From Terrimesophilobacter mesophilus (lineage in GTDB: Bacteria; Actinomycetota; Actinomycetes; Actinomycetales; Microbacteriaceae), in contig NZ_JACHBP010000001.1 in assembly GCF_014200375.1 (NCBI RefSeq), positions 2,294,001-2,358,000 of the forward strand: 64,000 nucleotides of DNA. The letters are read 5' to 3'. Position 1 is the first letter of the stretch. Each line of letters starts with the position of its first letter. The position numbers were made by a program, and so were the translations under genes. Of this stretch, positions 37,124 to 46,116 are shown in pieces. The notes beneath the pieces are model-generated. The model saw only the letters and a program-made list of their open reading frames with translations. It was not told where the DNA came from and did not search any database.

Positions 37124-38055
37124 CCGACGGTTTCGAGTCCACGTACCGGCGCACGGCCGTTCCCGTGCGCGGCGGTGAGCTGACCGTGGGGCACTGGGGG
37201 CCGGAGGACGGCCCGGTCGTTCTCGCAGTGCACGGTGTGACGGCCAGCCACCTGGCCTGGCCGCTCGTGGCCGCGGGCCTTCCCGGGGCCCGCGTCATCG
37301 CGCCGGACCTTCGTGGGCGGGGCAGGAGCAACGAACTCCCCGGACCGTGGGGGATGCCGCAGCACGCGGATGACCTGGCCGACGTTCTCGACGCGCTCGG
37401 TGTCGACTCCGCGGTCGTGGTCGGGCACTCGATGGGCGCATTCGCCTCCCTCGTCTTCGCGAACCGCCATCCGGACAAGGTGTCCTCGCTCGTTCTCATC
37501 GACGGGGGGCTGCCGCTCCCCACGCCCGCGGGCCTGAGCGACGACGAGGTCATGAGGGCGACCCTGGGCCCGGCCGCCGACCGGCTGTCCATGACGTTCG
37601 CGTCGCGCGAAGCGTATCGGGAGTTCTGGCGGCACCACCCGGCGTTCGCCGAAGACTGGAACCCCCTCATCGAGGACTATCTCGACTACGACCTCGTCGG
37701 CGAGGAACCGAACCTCCGGCCGTCGAGCTCCTATGAGGCCGTCGCGGCGGACTCGATCGAGCTGCGGGGAGGCGAATCGCTGCTTCGGGCGCTTCGCGAG
37801 CTCTCGCATCCGACGACGTTCATCTCCGCTCCGCGCGGACTCATGAACGAGATTCCCCCGCTCTACCCTGAGGCGGCGATCGCCGAGTGGAGGGAGAAGC
37901 TGCCGGGCCTGGCGACCGTCGCCGCGGAAAATGTCAACCACTATACGATCGTGATGGCGGAGGACGGGGCCAGACTGGTGGCAGCGAACATCCGTGCGGC
38001 GCTGGATGCCGTGCACAACAGTTCGGCGCGTGACGAGGAGGTCAAGCGGACATGA
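37120..38055 (+). CDS. Alpha/beta hydrolase 1
   Basis: This 311-residue hydrolase has the nucleophile elbow GHSMGAF (Ser near residue 107), the oxyanion region AVHGVTASHLAW and a C-terminal His in NVNHYTIVM. The acidic member of the triad is less obvious: the usual Asp position falls in SAPRGLMNE. It is probably an esterase or lipase-like enzyme. Placement between a hydroxybutyrate dehydrogenase and a CoA-transferase suggests hydrolysis of a hydroxyacyl ester or oligomer, as inference. It overlaps both neighbours by ATGA. Confidence 0.85.
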   Translation: MTDGFESTYRRTAVPVRGGELTVGHWGPEDGPVVLAVHGVTASHLAWPLVAAGLPGARVIAPDLRGRGRSNELPGPWGMPQHADDLADVLDALGVDSAVVVGHSMGAFASLVFANRHPDKVSSLVLIDGGLPLPTPAGLSDDEVMRATLGPAADRLSMTFASREAYREFWRHHPAFAEDWNPLIEDYLDYDLVGEEPNLRPSSSYEAVAADSIELRGGESLLRALRELSHPTTFISAPRGLMNEIPPLYPEAAIAEWREKLPGLATVAAENVNHYTIVMAEDGARLVAANIRAALDAVHNSSARDEEVKRT

Positions 38056-38822
38056 GCATGAACAAGACGGTCGCGTCGGCGGCGGAGGCGATCGCCGGAA
38101 TCGGCGACGGGGCGAGCATCGCCGTCGGCGGGTTCGGCCTCTCCGGCAATCCCATGGTCCTCATCACGGCGATCCTCGCGGCGGGCGCGAAAGATCTCTC
38201 GGTCGTCAGCAACAACTGCGGAGTCGACGACTGGGGGCTCGGAGTGCTGTTGAAGGCGCACCGGATCCGCAAGATGACGTCGTCCTACGTGGGGGAGAAC
38301 AAGGAGTTCGAACGCCAGTTCCTCAGCGGAGAGCTCGAGCTCGAACTCACCCCGCAGGGCACGCTCGCCGAGAAGCTCCGCGCGGGCGGCTCCGGGGTGG
38401 CCGCGTTCTTCACCCCGACCGGGGTGGGCACCCAGGTCGCTGAAGGCGGCTTGCCGCGGAAGTACGCTGCCGACGGCAGCGTCGACGTCCCGTCCCCTGC
38501 CAAAGAGGTCCGGGTGTTCGAGTTCGGCGGTCGAGAACGGGAGTTCGTGCTCGAGGAGGCCATCACGACGGACTTCGCCATCATCCACGCACTGAGGGGT
38601 GACACGCACGGCAACCTCGTGTTCAACAAGGCCGCACGCAATTTCAACCCCGTCGCGGCCATGGCCGGGCGCGTGTGCATCGCGGAGGTCGAGGAGCTCG
38701 TGGAGCCGGGAAGCATCGACCCCGACTCCGTGCACCTCCCAGGCGTCTACGTCCACCGCGTGCTCGAGGTCGGCGCGGATGTCGAGAAACGCATCGAGCG
38801 GCGCACCGTGAGGGAGAGCTGA
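38052..38822 (+). CDS. 3-oxoacid CoA-transferase subunit A
   Basis: This 256-residue subunit has the CoA-binding signature GGFGLSGNP near residues 24-32, [10 protein letters not shown], and FFTPTGVGT. With the next gene it forms a succinyl-CoA:3-oxoacid CoA-transferase that would move CoA from succinyl-CoA to acetoacetate. A beta-ketoadipate PcaI role is less likely because no other pca gene is present. ATG overlaps the hydrolase stop. Confidence 0.92.
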   Translation: MSMNKTVASAAEAIAGIGDGASIAVGGFGLSGNPMVLITAILAAGAKDLSVVSNNCGVDDWGLGVLLKAHRIRKMTSSYVGENKEFERQFLSGELELELTPQGTLAEKLRAGGSGVAAFFTPTGVGTQVAEGGLPRKYAADGSVDVPSPAKEVRVFEFGGREREFVLEEAITTDFAIIHALRGDTHGNLVFNKAARNFNPVAAMAGRVCIAEVEELVEPGSIDPDSVHLPGVYVHRVLEVGADVEKRIERRTVRES

Positions 38823-38823
38823 C

Positions 38824-39468
38824 ATGGGACTCACACGCGATGAGATGGCGGCGAGGGCCGCGAAGGAGCTTCAGGACGGCACATACGTCAATCTGGGGAT
38901 CGGGCTCCCCACGCTCGTCCCGAACTATGTTCCGGATGGCGTGACCGTCATCCTGCAGTCGGAGAACGGCATCCTGGGGGTCGGCCCGTACCCGACAGAG
39001 GATGCGGTGGATCCGGACCTCATCAACGCCGGCAAGGAGACCGTGACCCTGTTGCCGGGGTCGGCGTTCTTCGACTCGGCGATGAGTTTCGGCATGATCC
39101 GCGGCGGAAAGATCGATGCGGCGATCCTCGGTGCGATGCAGGTTTCGGCGTCCGGAGACCTGGCGAACTGGATGATCCCCGGCAAGATGGTCAAGGGACC
39201 AGGCGGCGCCATGGATCTCGTGCACGGCGCCGGCACGCTCATCGTGCTCATGGAGCATGTCGCCAAGGACGGTTCGGCGAAGATCGTCAACCACTGCTCG
39301 CTGCCGCTCACCGGTCGGGGAGTCGTGAACCGCATCATCACCGACCTTGCCGTCATCGACGTGACCCCCGATGGTCTCGTGTTGCGCGAGCTCGCCCCCG
39401 GCGTGACGGTCGACGAGGTGCGCGCCGCGACGGAACCGAAGCTCATTCTCGGAGAGGGACTCGCGTGA
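38824..39468 (+). CDS. 3-oxoacid CoA-transferase subunit B
   Basis: This 214-residue catalytic subunit carries the nucleophilic Glu47 in the [10 protein letters not shown] motif. [12 protein letters not shown] near residue 21 and the glycine-rich GGAMDLV stretch also match the family. It starts one base after subunit A, and its stop overlaps the second alpha/beta hydrolase by GTGA. Confidence 0.93.
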   Translation: MGLTRDEMAARAAKELQDGTYVNLGIGLPTLVPNYVPDGVTVILQSENGILGVGPYPTEDAVDPDLINAGKETVTLLPGSAFFDSAMSFGMIRGGKIDAAILGAMQVSASGDLANWMIPGKMVKGPGGAMDLVHGAGTLIVLMEHVAKDGSAKIVNHCSLPLTGRGVVNRIITDLAVIDVTPDGLVLRELAPGVTVDEVRAATEPKLILGEGLA

Positions 39469-40517
39469 CCGGAACCCTTCTGGACGGGATCACCGCCCGC
39501 ACGGTCGACACGGACCGTTACCGGGCGAACATCCTCGAGCGGGCCGGAAGCGGCGACGGGTTGCCCGTCGTGTTCGTGCACGGCAATGTTTCGTCGTCCC
39601 TGTTCTGGCAACCGACGATGCTGCGGCTGCAGCCCGAGCGCTGGGCGATCGCGATCGACCTCCGCGGCTTCGGTGACAGCGAGACGGTCGACGTTGACGC
39701 CACTCGCGGACTGCGGGACTACTCCGACGATGTCGCAGCCGTGCTGCGCACACTCGGGGTCGAGTCGGCGAACTTCGTGGGCTGGAGCATGGGCGGCGGT
39801 GTCGTCATGCAGCTCATACTCGACCACAACGAGCTCGTGGCGTCCGCACTCCTCCAGGCTCCGGTGTCGCCCTACGGATTCGGCGCGACGGCGGGCCCGG
39901 ATGGCCGGCTCCTGACTCCGGATGCCGCGGGCTGCGGTGCTGGGGGAGCAAACCCCGATTTCGTGGCGCGGCTCGCCGCGGGCGATACGAGCGCCGACGA
40001 GCAGACCTCGCCGCGCAGCGTCTACCGCAGCTCCTACGTGAAGCCCGGCTTCGTGTCCGAGTACGAAGACCTCTGGGTCGAGTCGATGCTCTCCACGAAG
40101 ACCGGTGACGGCAGCTACCCCGGCACGTCGGTCGCGAGCGAGAACTGGCCTGGATCTGCCCCGGGTGCCAAGGGCATCCTCAACACGATGGCGCCGACCG
40201 TTTTCGACGCCTCCGGCATCGTCGACCTCGATCGCAAACCCCCGATCACCTGGATCCACGGCGCCGACGACGCGATCGTCTCGGACGCCTCCTTCTTCGA
40301 CCTCAACTACCTTGGCCAGCTCGGCATCATCCCCGGCTGGCCGGGCGAGGACGCCGCTCCGCCGCAGCCCATGGTCACCCAGACCCGGACGGTCTTCGAG
40401 GCCTACCGCGCGGCGGGCGGGGAGTACACCGAGGTCGCGCTCGAGAACTGCGGGCACTCGCCGCAGCTCGAGCATCCGGCGGAGTTCGACGCCGCCCTCG
40501 CGGCCATCCTGCGCTGA
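39465..40517 (+). CDS. Alpha/beta hydrolase 2
   Basis: This 350-residue hydrolase has a full catalytic set: Ser in GWSMGGG (near residue 107), Asp in [10 protein letters not shown] (near 268) and His in [11 protein letters not shown] (near 328). It has a large cap insertion between strands six and seven. It is the last gene of the operon and is unrelated in detail to alpha/beta hydrolase 1, so two different ester or thioester substrates are likely. The exact reaction is unknown. Confidence 0.88.
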   Translation: MTGTLLDGITARTVDTDRYRANILERAGSGDGLPVVFVHGNVSSSLFWQPTMLRLQPERWAIAIDLRGFGDSETVDVDATRGLRDYSDDVAAVLRTLGVESANFVGWSMGGGVVMQLILDHNELVASALLQAPVSPYGFGATAGPDGRLLTPDAAGCGAGGANPDFVARLAAGDTSADEQTSPRSVYRSSYVKPGFVSEYEDLWVESMLSTKTGDGSYPGTSVASENWPGSAPGAKGILNTMAPTVFDASGIVDLDRKPPITWIHGADDAIVSDASFFDLNYLGQLGIIPGWPGEDAAPPQPMVTQTRTVFEAYRAAGGEYTEVALENCGHSPQLEHPAEFDAALAAILR

Positions 40518-40527
40518 ACCCGGCCGT

Positions 40528-40884
40528 TCAACCGCTCGCGTCGATGACGCAGAAACGGTTGCCCTCCGGGTCCTCGAGGATGACGTAGTCGGCGTCCGGC
40601 GGTCGCTTCGCCCATTCGACGCGTCGTGCCCCGAGCGAGACCAGTCGTTCGATTTCGGCCTCCTGGTCTTCTGCGTAGAGATCGAGATGGATGCGGGGCG
40701 GCAGACTGGCCGGAGCAGCGTGCTCGTCGAGCGAGACGTTGGGCCCGAGGCCATCCCTGGGCTTCAGGAGTGCGAAGTCGTCATCGTCGCCCTCGCGGTC
40801 GACGTAGTCGAGGGCCGCCATCCAGAACGCCTTCTGTCGTGCGAGATCCTCGACGCGGATGACGACCGAACCGATGCGGATCAT
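40528..40884 (-). CDS. VOC (glyoxalase/bleomycin-resistance fold) protein
   Basis: This 118-residue single-domain protein has the paired beta-alpha-beta-beta-beta modules of the vicinal oxygen chelate superfamily (IRIGSVVIRVEDLARQKAFW at the start; DYVILEDPEGNRFCVID at the end). Such proteins range from lyases to antibiotic-binding proteins and the function cannot be decided. ATG 40884 gives a family-length product; the open frame extends 17 codons further upstream. Confidence 0.88.
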   Translation of the reverse strand: MIRIGSVVIRVEDLARQKAFWMAALDYVDREGDDDDFALLKPRDGLGPNVSLDEHAAPASLPPRIHLDLYAEDQEAEIERLVSLGARRVEWAKRPPDADYVILEDPEGNRFCVIDASG

Positions 40885-40958
40885 GCCCGGTAGCCTAGTC
40901 ACCGGGCGGTGCCGAACGAAGGTTTGACCGTGCACGGTGCCCGTGACATCCTTGACAG

Positions 40959-40976
40959 AACGAACGGTCAGTCAGT
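40959..40976 (+). promoter_or_regulatory. Putative PaaR operator upstream of paaF
   Basis: AACGAACGGTCAGTCAGT matches the site at 46631-46649 upstream of paaA in 17 of 18 positions and is partly symmetrical, as expected for a TetR-type operator. It lies 46 bp before paaF, between a TTGACA hexamer (40952-40957) and a TAGACT -10-like box (40988-40993), so binding would block the promoter. Assignment to the TetR protein at 45523 is inference. Confidence 0.6.
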
Positions 40977-41021
40977 CGTCTGCTCGGTAGACTGGCGACA
41001 CACCGGCAGCAAAGGCGGAGT

Positions 41022-41789
41022 ATGGCGCAGGCATCCCTGAGCGTGGAAGAGCGCTCCGACCGCGTCCACATCGTCCTGAACCGCCCGGAGTCCCGCAACT
41101 CGATCGATCAGGGCATGATCGACGAGCTTCACGCGGTGTGCGCGAAGCTCGAATCCGGGCCGAAAGTGCTCGTGATCTCCGGCGCAGGCGGCACCTTCGC
41201 CTCCGGCGCGGACATCCGGCAGATGATCGACCGGGGTCGCACGGAGGCGCTCGCCGGCATCAACACGACCTTGTTCCAGCGCATCGCCGCCCTGCCGATG
41301 CCCGTCATCGCCGCGATCGACGGCTATGCGCTCGGGGGCGGAGCCGAACTCGCCTACGCCTGTGATTTCCGCATCGCGACGACACGCGCGAAGATCGGGA
41401 ACCCCGAGGCGGGCCTTGGCATCATCGCGGGGGCCGGCGCGACCTGGCGGTTGCCCGAACTCGTGGGAGAGCCCGTCGCGAAGGAGATCCTCCTGGCCGG
41501 CCGCGTGCTCACGGCCGCCGATGCCCTCGAACTCCGGCTCGTCTCGGAGGTCGTCGAGCCCGCGGGACTGCTGGATGCCGCCGATGCCCTCGCCGACCGA
41601 ATCCTGAACTACGACCCGGATGCCCTCATGGCCACGAAGCGCGCGCTCGCGGCGCCGCGCAGTGCACACCCGCAGGTCGACCTCGACGAGCAGGCGATTC
41701 TGTTCGAGTCCGATGCGAAGCGCGCCCGGATGACGGCCTTCCTCAATAAGCGAGGCCAGAACAAGAAGACCGCGGAGGGGGAAGAGTGA
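41022..41789 (+). CDS. paaF: Enoyl-CoA hydratase (2,3-dehydroadipyl-CoA hydratase type)
   Basis: This 255-residue crotonase has the CoA/oxyanion loop FASGADIRQM (near residue 65), the Gly-rich ALGGGAELAYACD and the catalytic Glu in NPEAGLGII. In the phenylacetate pathway PaaF hydrates 2,3-dehydroadipyl-CoA. It opens a three-gene unit with paaH and paaZ, and its promoter carries the operator also found before paaA. The crotonase class is firm; the pathway role comes from context. Confidence 0.85.
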   Translation: MAQASLSVEERSDRVHIVLNRPESRNSIDQGMIDELHAVCAKLESGPKVLVISGAGGTFASGADIRQMIDRGRTEALAGINTTLFQRIAALPMPVIAAIDGYALGGGAELAYACDFRIATTRAKIGNPEAGLGIIAGAGATWRLPELVGEPVAKEILLAGRVLTAADALELRLVSEVVEPAGLLDAADALADRILNYDPDALMATKRALAAPRSAHPQVDLDEQAILFESDAKRARMTAFLNKRGQNKKTAEGEE

Positions 41790-42649
41790 CCGCCGTTCCT
41801 GCAGTGGTCGGCGTCCTCGGCGGCGGACGCATGGGCGCCGGGATCGCTCACGCGTTCGTGCTCGCCGGCTCACGGGTCGCCGTGGTCGAACGCGACGCCG
41901 AAAGCGTGCGGATGGCACGGGGGCGTGTTCTCGCCGCGTTCACGACGAGCATTGAGCGTGCGACGACGACGGAGCCGCTGGAGAAGCTGACTGCGCGCAT
42001 CGCAGTGGGAACGGACCTGGCGGCCTTCGCCGAAGCAGAGCTCGTGATCGAAGCGGTACCGGAATCTCTCGAACTCAAGCTCGACGCCCTCGCAAGGGTC
42101 GAAGACGCTGTGCCACCTCTCGCGTGGCTTGCGAGCAACACCTCGTCGATCTCGATCACGACGCTCGGCCGAAGCCTGCAGCGCCCTGAGCGGTTCCTCG
42201 GGCTGCACTTCTTCAATCCGGTGCCGGCATCCGGGCTCGTCGAGATCGTCGTGGGGGAGGAGTCCGCGGACGAGCTCGTCACCTCGGCACAGGGTTGGGT
42301 GCACGCCATCGGCAAGGCGCCCATCACGGTGAAAGACGTTCCCGGGTTCGCCAGTTCGCGCCTCGGGCTCGTGCTCGGGCTCGAGGCCATCCGGATGCTC
42401 GAGGATGGCGTCGCAAGCGCTGAGGACATCGATGCCGCCATGGTGCTCGGGTACGGGCATCCGATGGGGCCGCTGAGGCTCACGGATGTCGTGGGTCTCG
42501 ACGTGCGCCTCGGCATCGCCGAATATCTGCGGGCGACCCTCGGCGAGCGATTCGCCCCGCCGGCGCTCCTGCGCGACATGGTGGAGCGTGGTGAACTCGG
42601 ACGCAAGTCCGGGAAGGGGTTCTACGAGTGGCCGGCGGTGCACGCATGA
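41786..42649 (+). CDS. paaH: 3-hydroxyacyl-CoA dehydrogenase (3-hydroxyadipyl-CoA type)
   Basis: This 287-residue NAD-dependent enzyme has the N-terminal dinucleotide site GVLGGGRMGAGIA, the catalytic His in GLHFFNPVP, and the Glu-paired helix KDVPGFASSRLG. It is the short form with one C-terminal domain. In this setting it oxidises 3-hydroxyadipyl-CoA to 3-oxoadipyl-CoA. GTG overlaps the paaF stop by GTGA. Confidence 0.88.
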   Translation: MTAVPAVVGVLGGGRMGAGIAHAFVLAGSRVAVVERDAESVRMARGRVLAAFTTSIERATTTEPLEKLTARIAVGTDLAAFAEAELVIEAVPESLELKLDALARVEDAVPPLAWLASNTSSISITTLGRSLQRPERFLGLHFFNPVPASGLVEIVVGEESADELVTSAQGWVHAIGKAPITVKDVPGFASSRLGLVLGLEAIRMLEDGVASAEDIDAAMVLGYGHPMGPLRLTDVVGLDVRLGIAEYLRATLGERFAPPALLRDMVERGELGRKSGKGFYEWPAVHA

Positions 42650-44703
42650 ATTCAGTGATTCCCAGCTACCTCATGGATGAGTGGTGGACACCGGCATCGG
42701 GCGAAGGCTCGCCGATCCTCGATGCAAGCACCGGGGAGATCGTCGCGACGGCGAATGTCTCCGGCATCGACATCCCGGGCGCAATCGGCTACGCACGCAC
42801 CGTCGGCCAGGCAGCTCTCGGTGCGCTGACGTTCCACGAACGGGCGCTCAAGCTCAAAGAGCTCGCCCAGTACCTGAACGGCCGCCGCGAGGAGCTCTAC
42901 GCGATCTCGGCGAAGACCGGGGCCACCAGCGGCGACTCGATGGTCGACATCGACGGCGGTATCGGGGTGCTGTTCACGTTCAGCTCGAAGGGCCGGCGGG
43001 AGCTTCCGAACTCGAATATCGTCGTCGACGGGCCGCCCGAGGTGCTCTCGAAGGACGGTTCGTTCCTCGGGCAGCACATCTACACGCGGCTGCCGGGTGT
43101 TGCCGTGCAGATCAACGCCTTCAACTTCCCGGTGTGGGGCATGCTCGAGAAATTCGCGCCGGCCTTCCTCGCCGGTGTTCCGACGATCGTCAAGCCTGCG
43201 ACCCCGACGGTGTACCTCGCCGAGGCGGCGGTGCGGATGATGGCGGGCTCCGGCATCCTTCCCGAAGGGTCGCTCCAGCTCATCTCCGGCTCTGCCCGCG
43301 ATCTGATCGACCACCTCGACTATCGCGACCTCGTGGGGTTCACCGGGTCGGCGAGTACGGCGAATGCGCTGCGCTCGCATCCGAACGTCGTGCACGGCGG
43401 AGTGCGATTCACCGGCGAGACGGATTCGCTCAACGCCGCCATCCTCGGTCCGGATGCCGTGGTCGGCACCCCCGAGTTCGACGCCTACATCAAGTCGCTC
43501 GTGACCGAGATGACGGTCAAGGCCGGGCAGAAGTGCACGAGCATTCGCCGCGCGATCGTGCCCGCAACGATCGTAGACGAGGTCATTCGGGCTGCTGGAG
43601 CTCGCATCAGGGAGCGGATCGTCGTGGGCGACCCGCGCGCGGAGGGGGTGACGATGGGCGCGCTGGTGAGCCGCGAGCAGAAGGACGAGGTGAAGGCGCG
43701 CGTGCGCGAACTCGTTGCCGCCGGTGGTGAGATCGTGCTCGGTTCGCTCGATGAACCGGAGGTTCGCCGCGCTGACGGTTCGACGGGCACGGCGCCCGAC
43801 GGGGCCTTCATGCAGCCCGTTCTCCTGCACTTCGCCGACGCCCTGGTCGCCGCCGCGCACACGATCGAAGCGTTCGGGCCGGTCTCCTCCGTCATCGGCT
43901 ACGACACGGTCGAGGAGGCCGTCGCGCTCGCGGCGCTCGGCGGCGGGTCGCTCGTCGCGACCGTGGCGACCCACGACCCGGATGTCGCCCGCACCGTCAT
44001 CGAGGGGATCGCCGCCCACCACGGCCGCACGCTCATCCTCGACCGCGACGACGCGCGATCCAGCACGGGGCACGGGTCGCCGGTACCGCACCTCATCCAC
44101 GGCGGCCCAGGTCGTGCGGGCGGTGGGGAGGAGCTCGGCGGCATCCGCTCGGTGTTCCATCACATGCAGCGCACAGCGGTGCAGGGCTCCCCGGCGATGC
44201 TGACTGCGGTGACCGGACAGTGGTTCGCCGGGGCGCCGCGCAACCTCGACGGGCCGCATCCCTTCCGCAATTCGCTCGCCGAACTGCGCATCGGGGATGC
44301 CGTGGCGTCTCCGCTGCGCGAGGTCACGCTCGACGACATCACGGCGTTCGCGAACTCGACCGGCGACACGTTCTACGCCCACACGAACGAGGAGGCTGCG
44401 GCCGCGAACCCGTTCTTCCCCGGGATCGTCGCACACGGCTACCTGCTCGTCTCCTGGGCGGCCGGACTGTTCGTGGATCCGGAGCCGGGGCCGGTGCTCG
44501 CCAATTACGGGCTCGAGAACCTGCGGTTCATCACCCCCGTGTCGCCGGGCGACAGCATCCGGGTCACGCTCACGGCGAAGAGGATCACACCCCGTGAGAC
44601 GGATGACTACGGCGAGGTGTGCTGGGACGCGATCATCCACAACCAGAACGACGAGATCGTCGCCACGTACGATGTGCTGACCCTCGTGGCGAAGGAGGCC
44701 TGA
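42646..44703 (+). CDS. paaZ: Bifunctional oxepin-CoA hydrolase / 3-oxo-5,6-dehydrosuberyl-CoA semialdehyde dehydrogenase
   Basis: This 685-residue fusion has an N-terminal aldehyde dehydrogenase (about residues 1-520) with Glu258 in FTGETDSL and Cys297 in AGQKCTSI, and a C-terminal MaoC-type hydratase (about 540-685) with FYAHTNEEAA and FFPGIVAHGYL. It opens the oxepin ring and oxidises the resulting aldehyde, the step that commits phenylacetate to beta-oxidation. ATG 42646 overlaps paaH by ATGA. Its stop lies 2 bp from that of the convergent repair gene. Confidence 0.95.
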   Translation: MNSVIPSYLMDEWWTPASGEGSPILDASTGEIVATANVSGIDIPGAIGYARTVGQAALGALTFHERALKLKELAQYLNGRREELYAISAKTGATSGDSMVDIDGGIGVLFTFSSKGRRELPNSNIVVDGPPEVLSKDGSFLGQHIYTRLPGVAVQINAFNFPVWGMLEKFAPAFLAGVPTIVKPATPTVYLAEAAVRMMAGSGILPEGSLQLISGSARDLIDHLDYRDLVGFTGSASTANALRSHPNVVHGGVRFTGETDSLNAAILGPDAVVGTPEFDAYIKSLVTEMTVKAGQKCTSIRRAIVPATIVDEVIRAAGARIRERIVVGDPRAEGVTMGALVSREQKDEVKARVRELVAAGGEIVLGSLDEPEVRRADGSTGTAPDGAFMQPVLLHFADALVAAAHTIEAFGPVSSVIGYDTVEEAVALAALGGGSLVATVATHDPDVARTVIEGIAAHHGRTLILDRDDARSSTGHGSPVPHLIHGGPGRAGGGEELGGIRSVFHHMQRTAVQGSPAMLTAVTGQWFAGAPRNLDGPHPFRNSLAELRIGDAVASPLREVTLDDITAFANSTGDTFYAHTNEEAAAANPFFPGIVAHGYLLVSWAAGLFVDPEPGPVLANYGLENLRFITPVSPGDSIRVTLTAKRITPRETDDYGEVCWDAIIHNQNDEIVATYDVLTLVAKEA

Positions 44704-44705
44704 GC

Positions 44706-45398
44706 CTACGCCGCTCCCTGTCGTCGCACGATCTCGTTGATCCAGATGGGGGCGAACGGCGACGTGCAGTTCGGGGGAGTCGGGTAGTCCTTGAGCACCT
44801 CGAGGCGCTCGCCGATGTCGATCGCGCGGGCGCGGAGCGCGGGGTGGCTGATGCCGATCTGCGCGAGACAGGTGTTCATCGCCCACTGCAGGCGGTCCGG
44901 GGCATCCTTCATCTGCGCCTCGATGGTGTCGAGGAGTCCGGGGAGATCGAGCCCCTCCGGGTCCTTCAGGACACGTTCCGCGGTGAGCGCCCAGCCGGCG
45001 CTCGCGACCACCGGATCGGCGTCGGTGAACCAGGCGACACGCAGTTCCTCAGCATGCGGGTTCTTCTTGACGACATAGTTCACGAGCCAGTCGTGAACCT
45101 TGGGGGCTCTGGCTTCGCGCAGCATCGAGTCCAGCTCGTGGCTGCCGAAGTCTTTCGGGCGGCAGATGAGAAGGGCCAGCAGCTTTGCCGCGGTATCGCC
45201 CGTTGCCCATAGCGCACGCGAGAGATCCTGCTGCGTCTTCAGTCGCTTCGCGATCGCACGCAGTTTGCCGAGATTGACGCCGTGGTCGTCGCCGTGCCGT
45301 TCGTTGACCTCGCGCGCCCGCGAGTCTTCAAGGGAGGCCAACTCGGCCAGGAGTTCATCCACCGGGCCATCGGTCCGCTGGATCGTGATCTCGTCCAT
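44706..45398 (-). CDS. AlkD-like DNA alkylation repair protein
   Basis: This 230-residue all-helical protein matches the HEAT-repeat DNA alkylation repair family (AlkC/AlkD type), with ALWATGDTAAKLLALLI, a family-typical phrase near residue 60. These are glycosylases that remove bulky or cationic alkylated bases. ATG 45398 begins the conserved part; the open frame extends upstream. It is wedged between paaZ and paaR on the minus strand and has no evident link to phenylacetate. Confidence 0.8.
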   Translation of the reverse strand: MDEITIQRTDGPVDELLAELASLEDSRAREVNERHGDDHGVNLGKLRAIAKRLKTQQDLSRALWATGDTAAKLLALLICRPKDFGSHELDSMLREARAPKVHDWLVNYVVKKNPHAEELRVAWFTDADPVVASAGWALTAERVLKDPEGLDLPGLLDTIEAQMKDAPDRLQWAMNTCLAQIGISHPALRARAIDIGERLEVLKDYPTPPNCTSPFAPIWINEIVRRQGAA

Positions 45399-45496
45399 CA
45401 ACCCAGTATCGCCGAAGTAGACGTGAGGGACTCGACTGTGCCGACTCAGTCTTTCGCCAATTGCGCCCGCAGCGCGCGATTGCGCCGCGCCGCGCG

Positions 45497-45510
45497 GACG
45501 CAATTGCGTC
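45497..45510 (-). terminator. Palindrome GACGCAATTGCGTC after paaR
   Basis: This perfect 14-bp palindrome lies 13 bp past the paaR stop codon on the minus strand. It can fold as a 5-bp stem with an AATT loop. There is no U-run, so it may be a weak terminator or an operator for the alkylation-repair gene downstream. Two more ATTGCGC copies (45460-45466 and 45479-45485) lie in the same 124-bp gap. Confidence 0.35.
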
Positions 45511-45522
45511 GAACAGGCACAA

Positions 45523-46116
45523 TCACCGTGCGCGAACGCCTCCGAAGGCAACTGCGACGACGTCGTTGGCGACATCCTCTGCGCTGACCGGCCCGCCGGG
45601 GCGGTACCAGTCGACGACCGATCCGATCATCCCGAACAGCAGCCGCGTGGTGGTGCGCGGATCGATGTCGCTGCGGATGTCGCCATCCGTTCTGGCCTGA
45701 TCGACGAGTTCGGCGATGACCTGGTTGAACGCGCGCCGCCGCGTGAGCGCGCTGCGTTCGAGTTCCGTGTTGCCGCGGAGGCGCAACAGAAGCGTGACGA
45801 ACGGCAATTGGTCGGTGAGCACTCCGACGGACGAACGCAACACGTACATGAGCCGGTCGATGGCTGACCCGGTCGAGGCGAGCGGGTCGACGAGGATCGC
45901 CTCCAGGCTGTCGAGCGCGCGGTCGAGCGCAAGCTGGAGCAGATACTCCTTGCTCGGCACGTGGTGGTAGATCGCCGACTTCGTGATGCCGAGGTTCTCG
46001 GCGAGCACCCCCATCGACGTGGCGTCGTAGCCGTGCTGGATGAACACCTCCGCGGCACCGCGCAGGATCGACTCCTGGTCGTGATTCTGGCGAATGGTGG
46101 CGGCAATATCGGTCAT
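45523..46116 (-). CDS. paaR: TetR-family regulator, probable phenylacetate repressor
   Basis: This 197-residue repressor has a TetR helix-turn-helix (MGVLAENLGITKSAIYHHVP near residues 35-54) and a C-terminal ligand domain. It overlaps paaI by ATGA and sits beside the paaA operon. Known PaaR proteins of actinobacteria release DNA on binding phenylacetyl-CoA. Near-identical candidate operators stand before paaF and between paaI and paaA, so it probably controls both catabolic units and itself. Confidence 0.82.
   Translation of the reverse strand: MTDIAATIRQNHDQESILRGAAEVFIQHGYDATSMGVLAENLGITKSAIYHHVPSKEYLLQLALDRALDSLEAILVDPLASTGSAIDRLMYVLRSSVGVLTDQLPFVTLLLRLRGNTELERSALTRRRAFNQVIAELVDQARTDGDIRSDIDPRTTTRLLFGMIGSVVDWYRPGGPVSAEDVANDVVAVAFGGVRAR

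Noticed and set aside
40952-40993. A strong sigma-70 type promoter using TTGACA at 40952
   Set aside because: No acceptable -10 box at 16-18 bp; TAGACT at 40988 is too far, so TTGACA may be fortuitous or only part of the control region.
42652-44886. A 744-codon open frame on the minus strand over paaZ
   Set aside because: PaaZ is unmistakable on the plus strand; the antisense frame has no recognisable domain.
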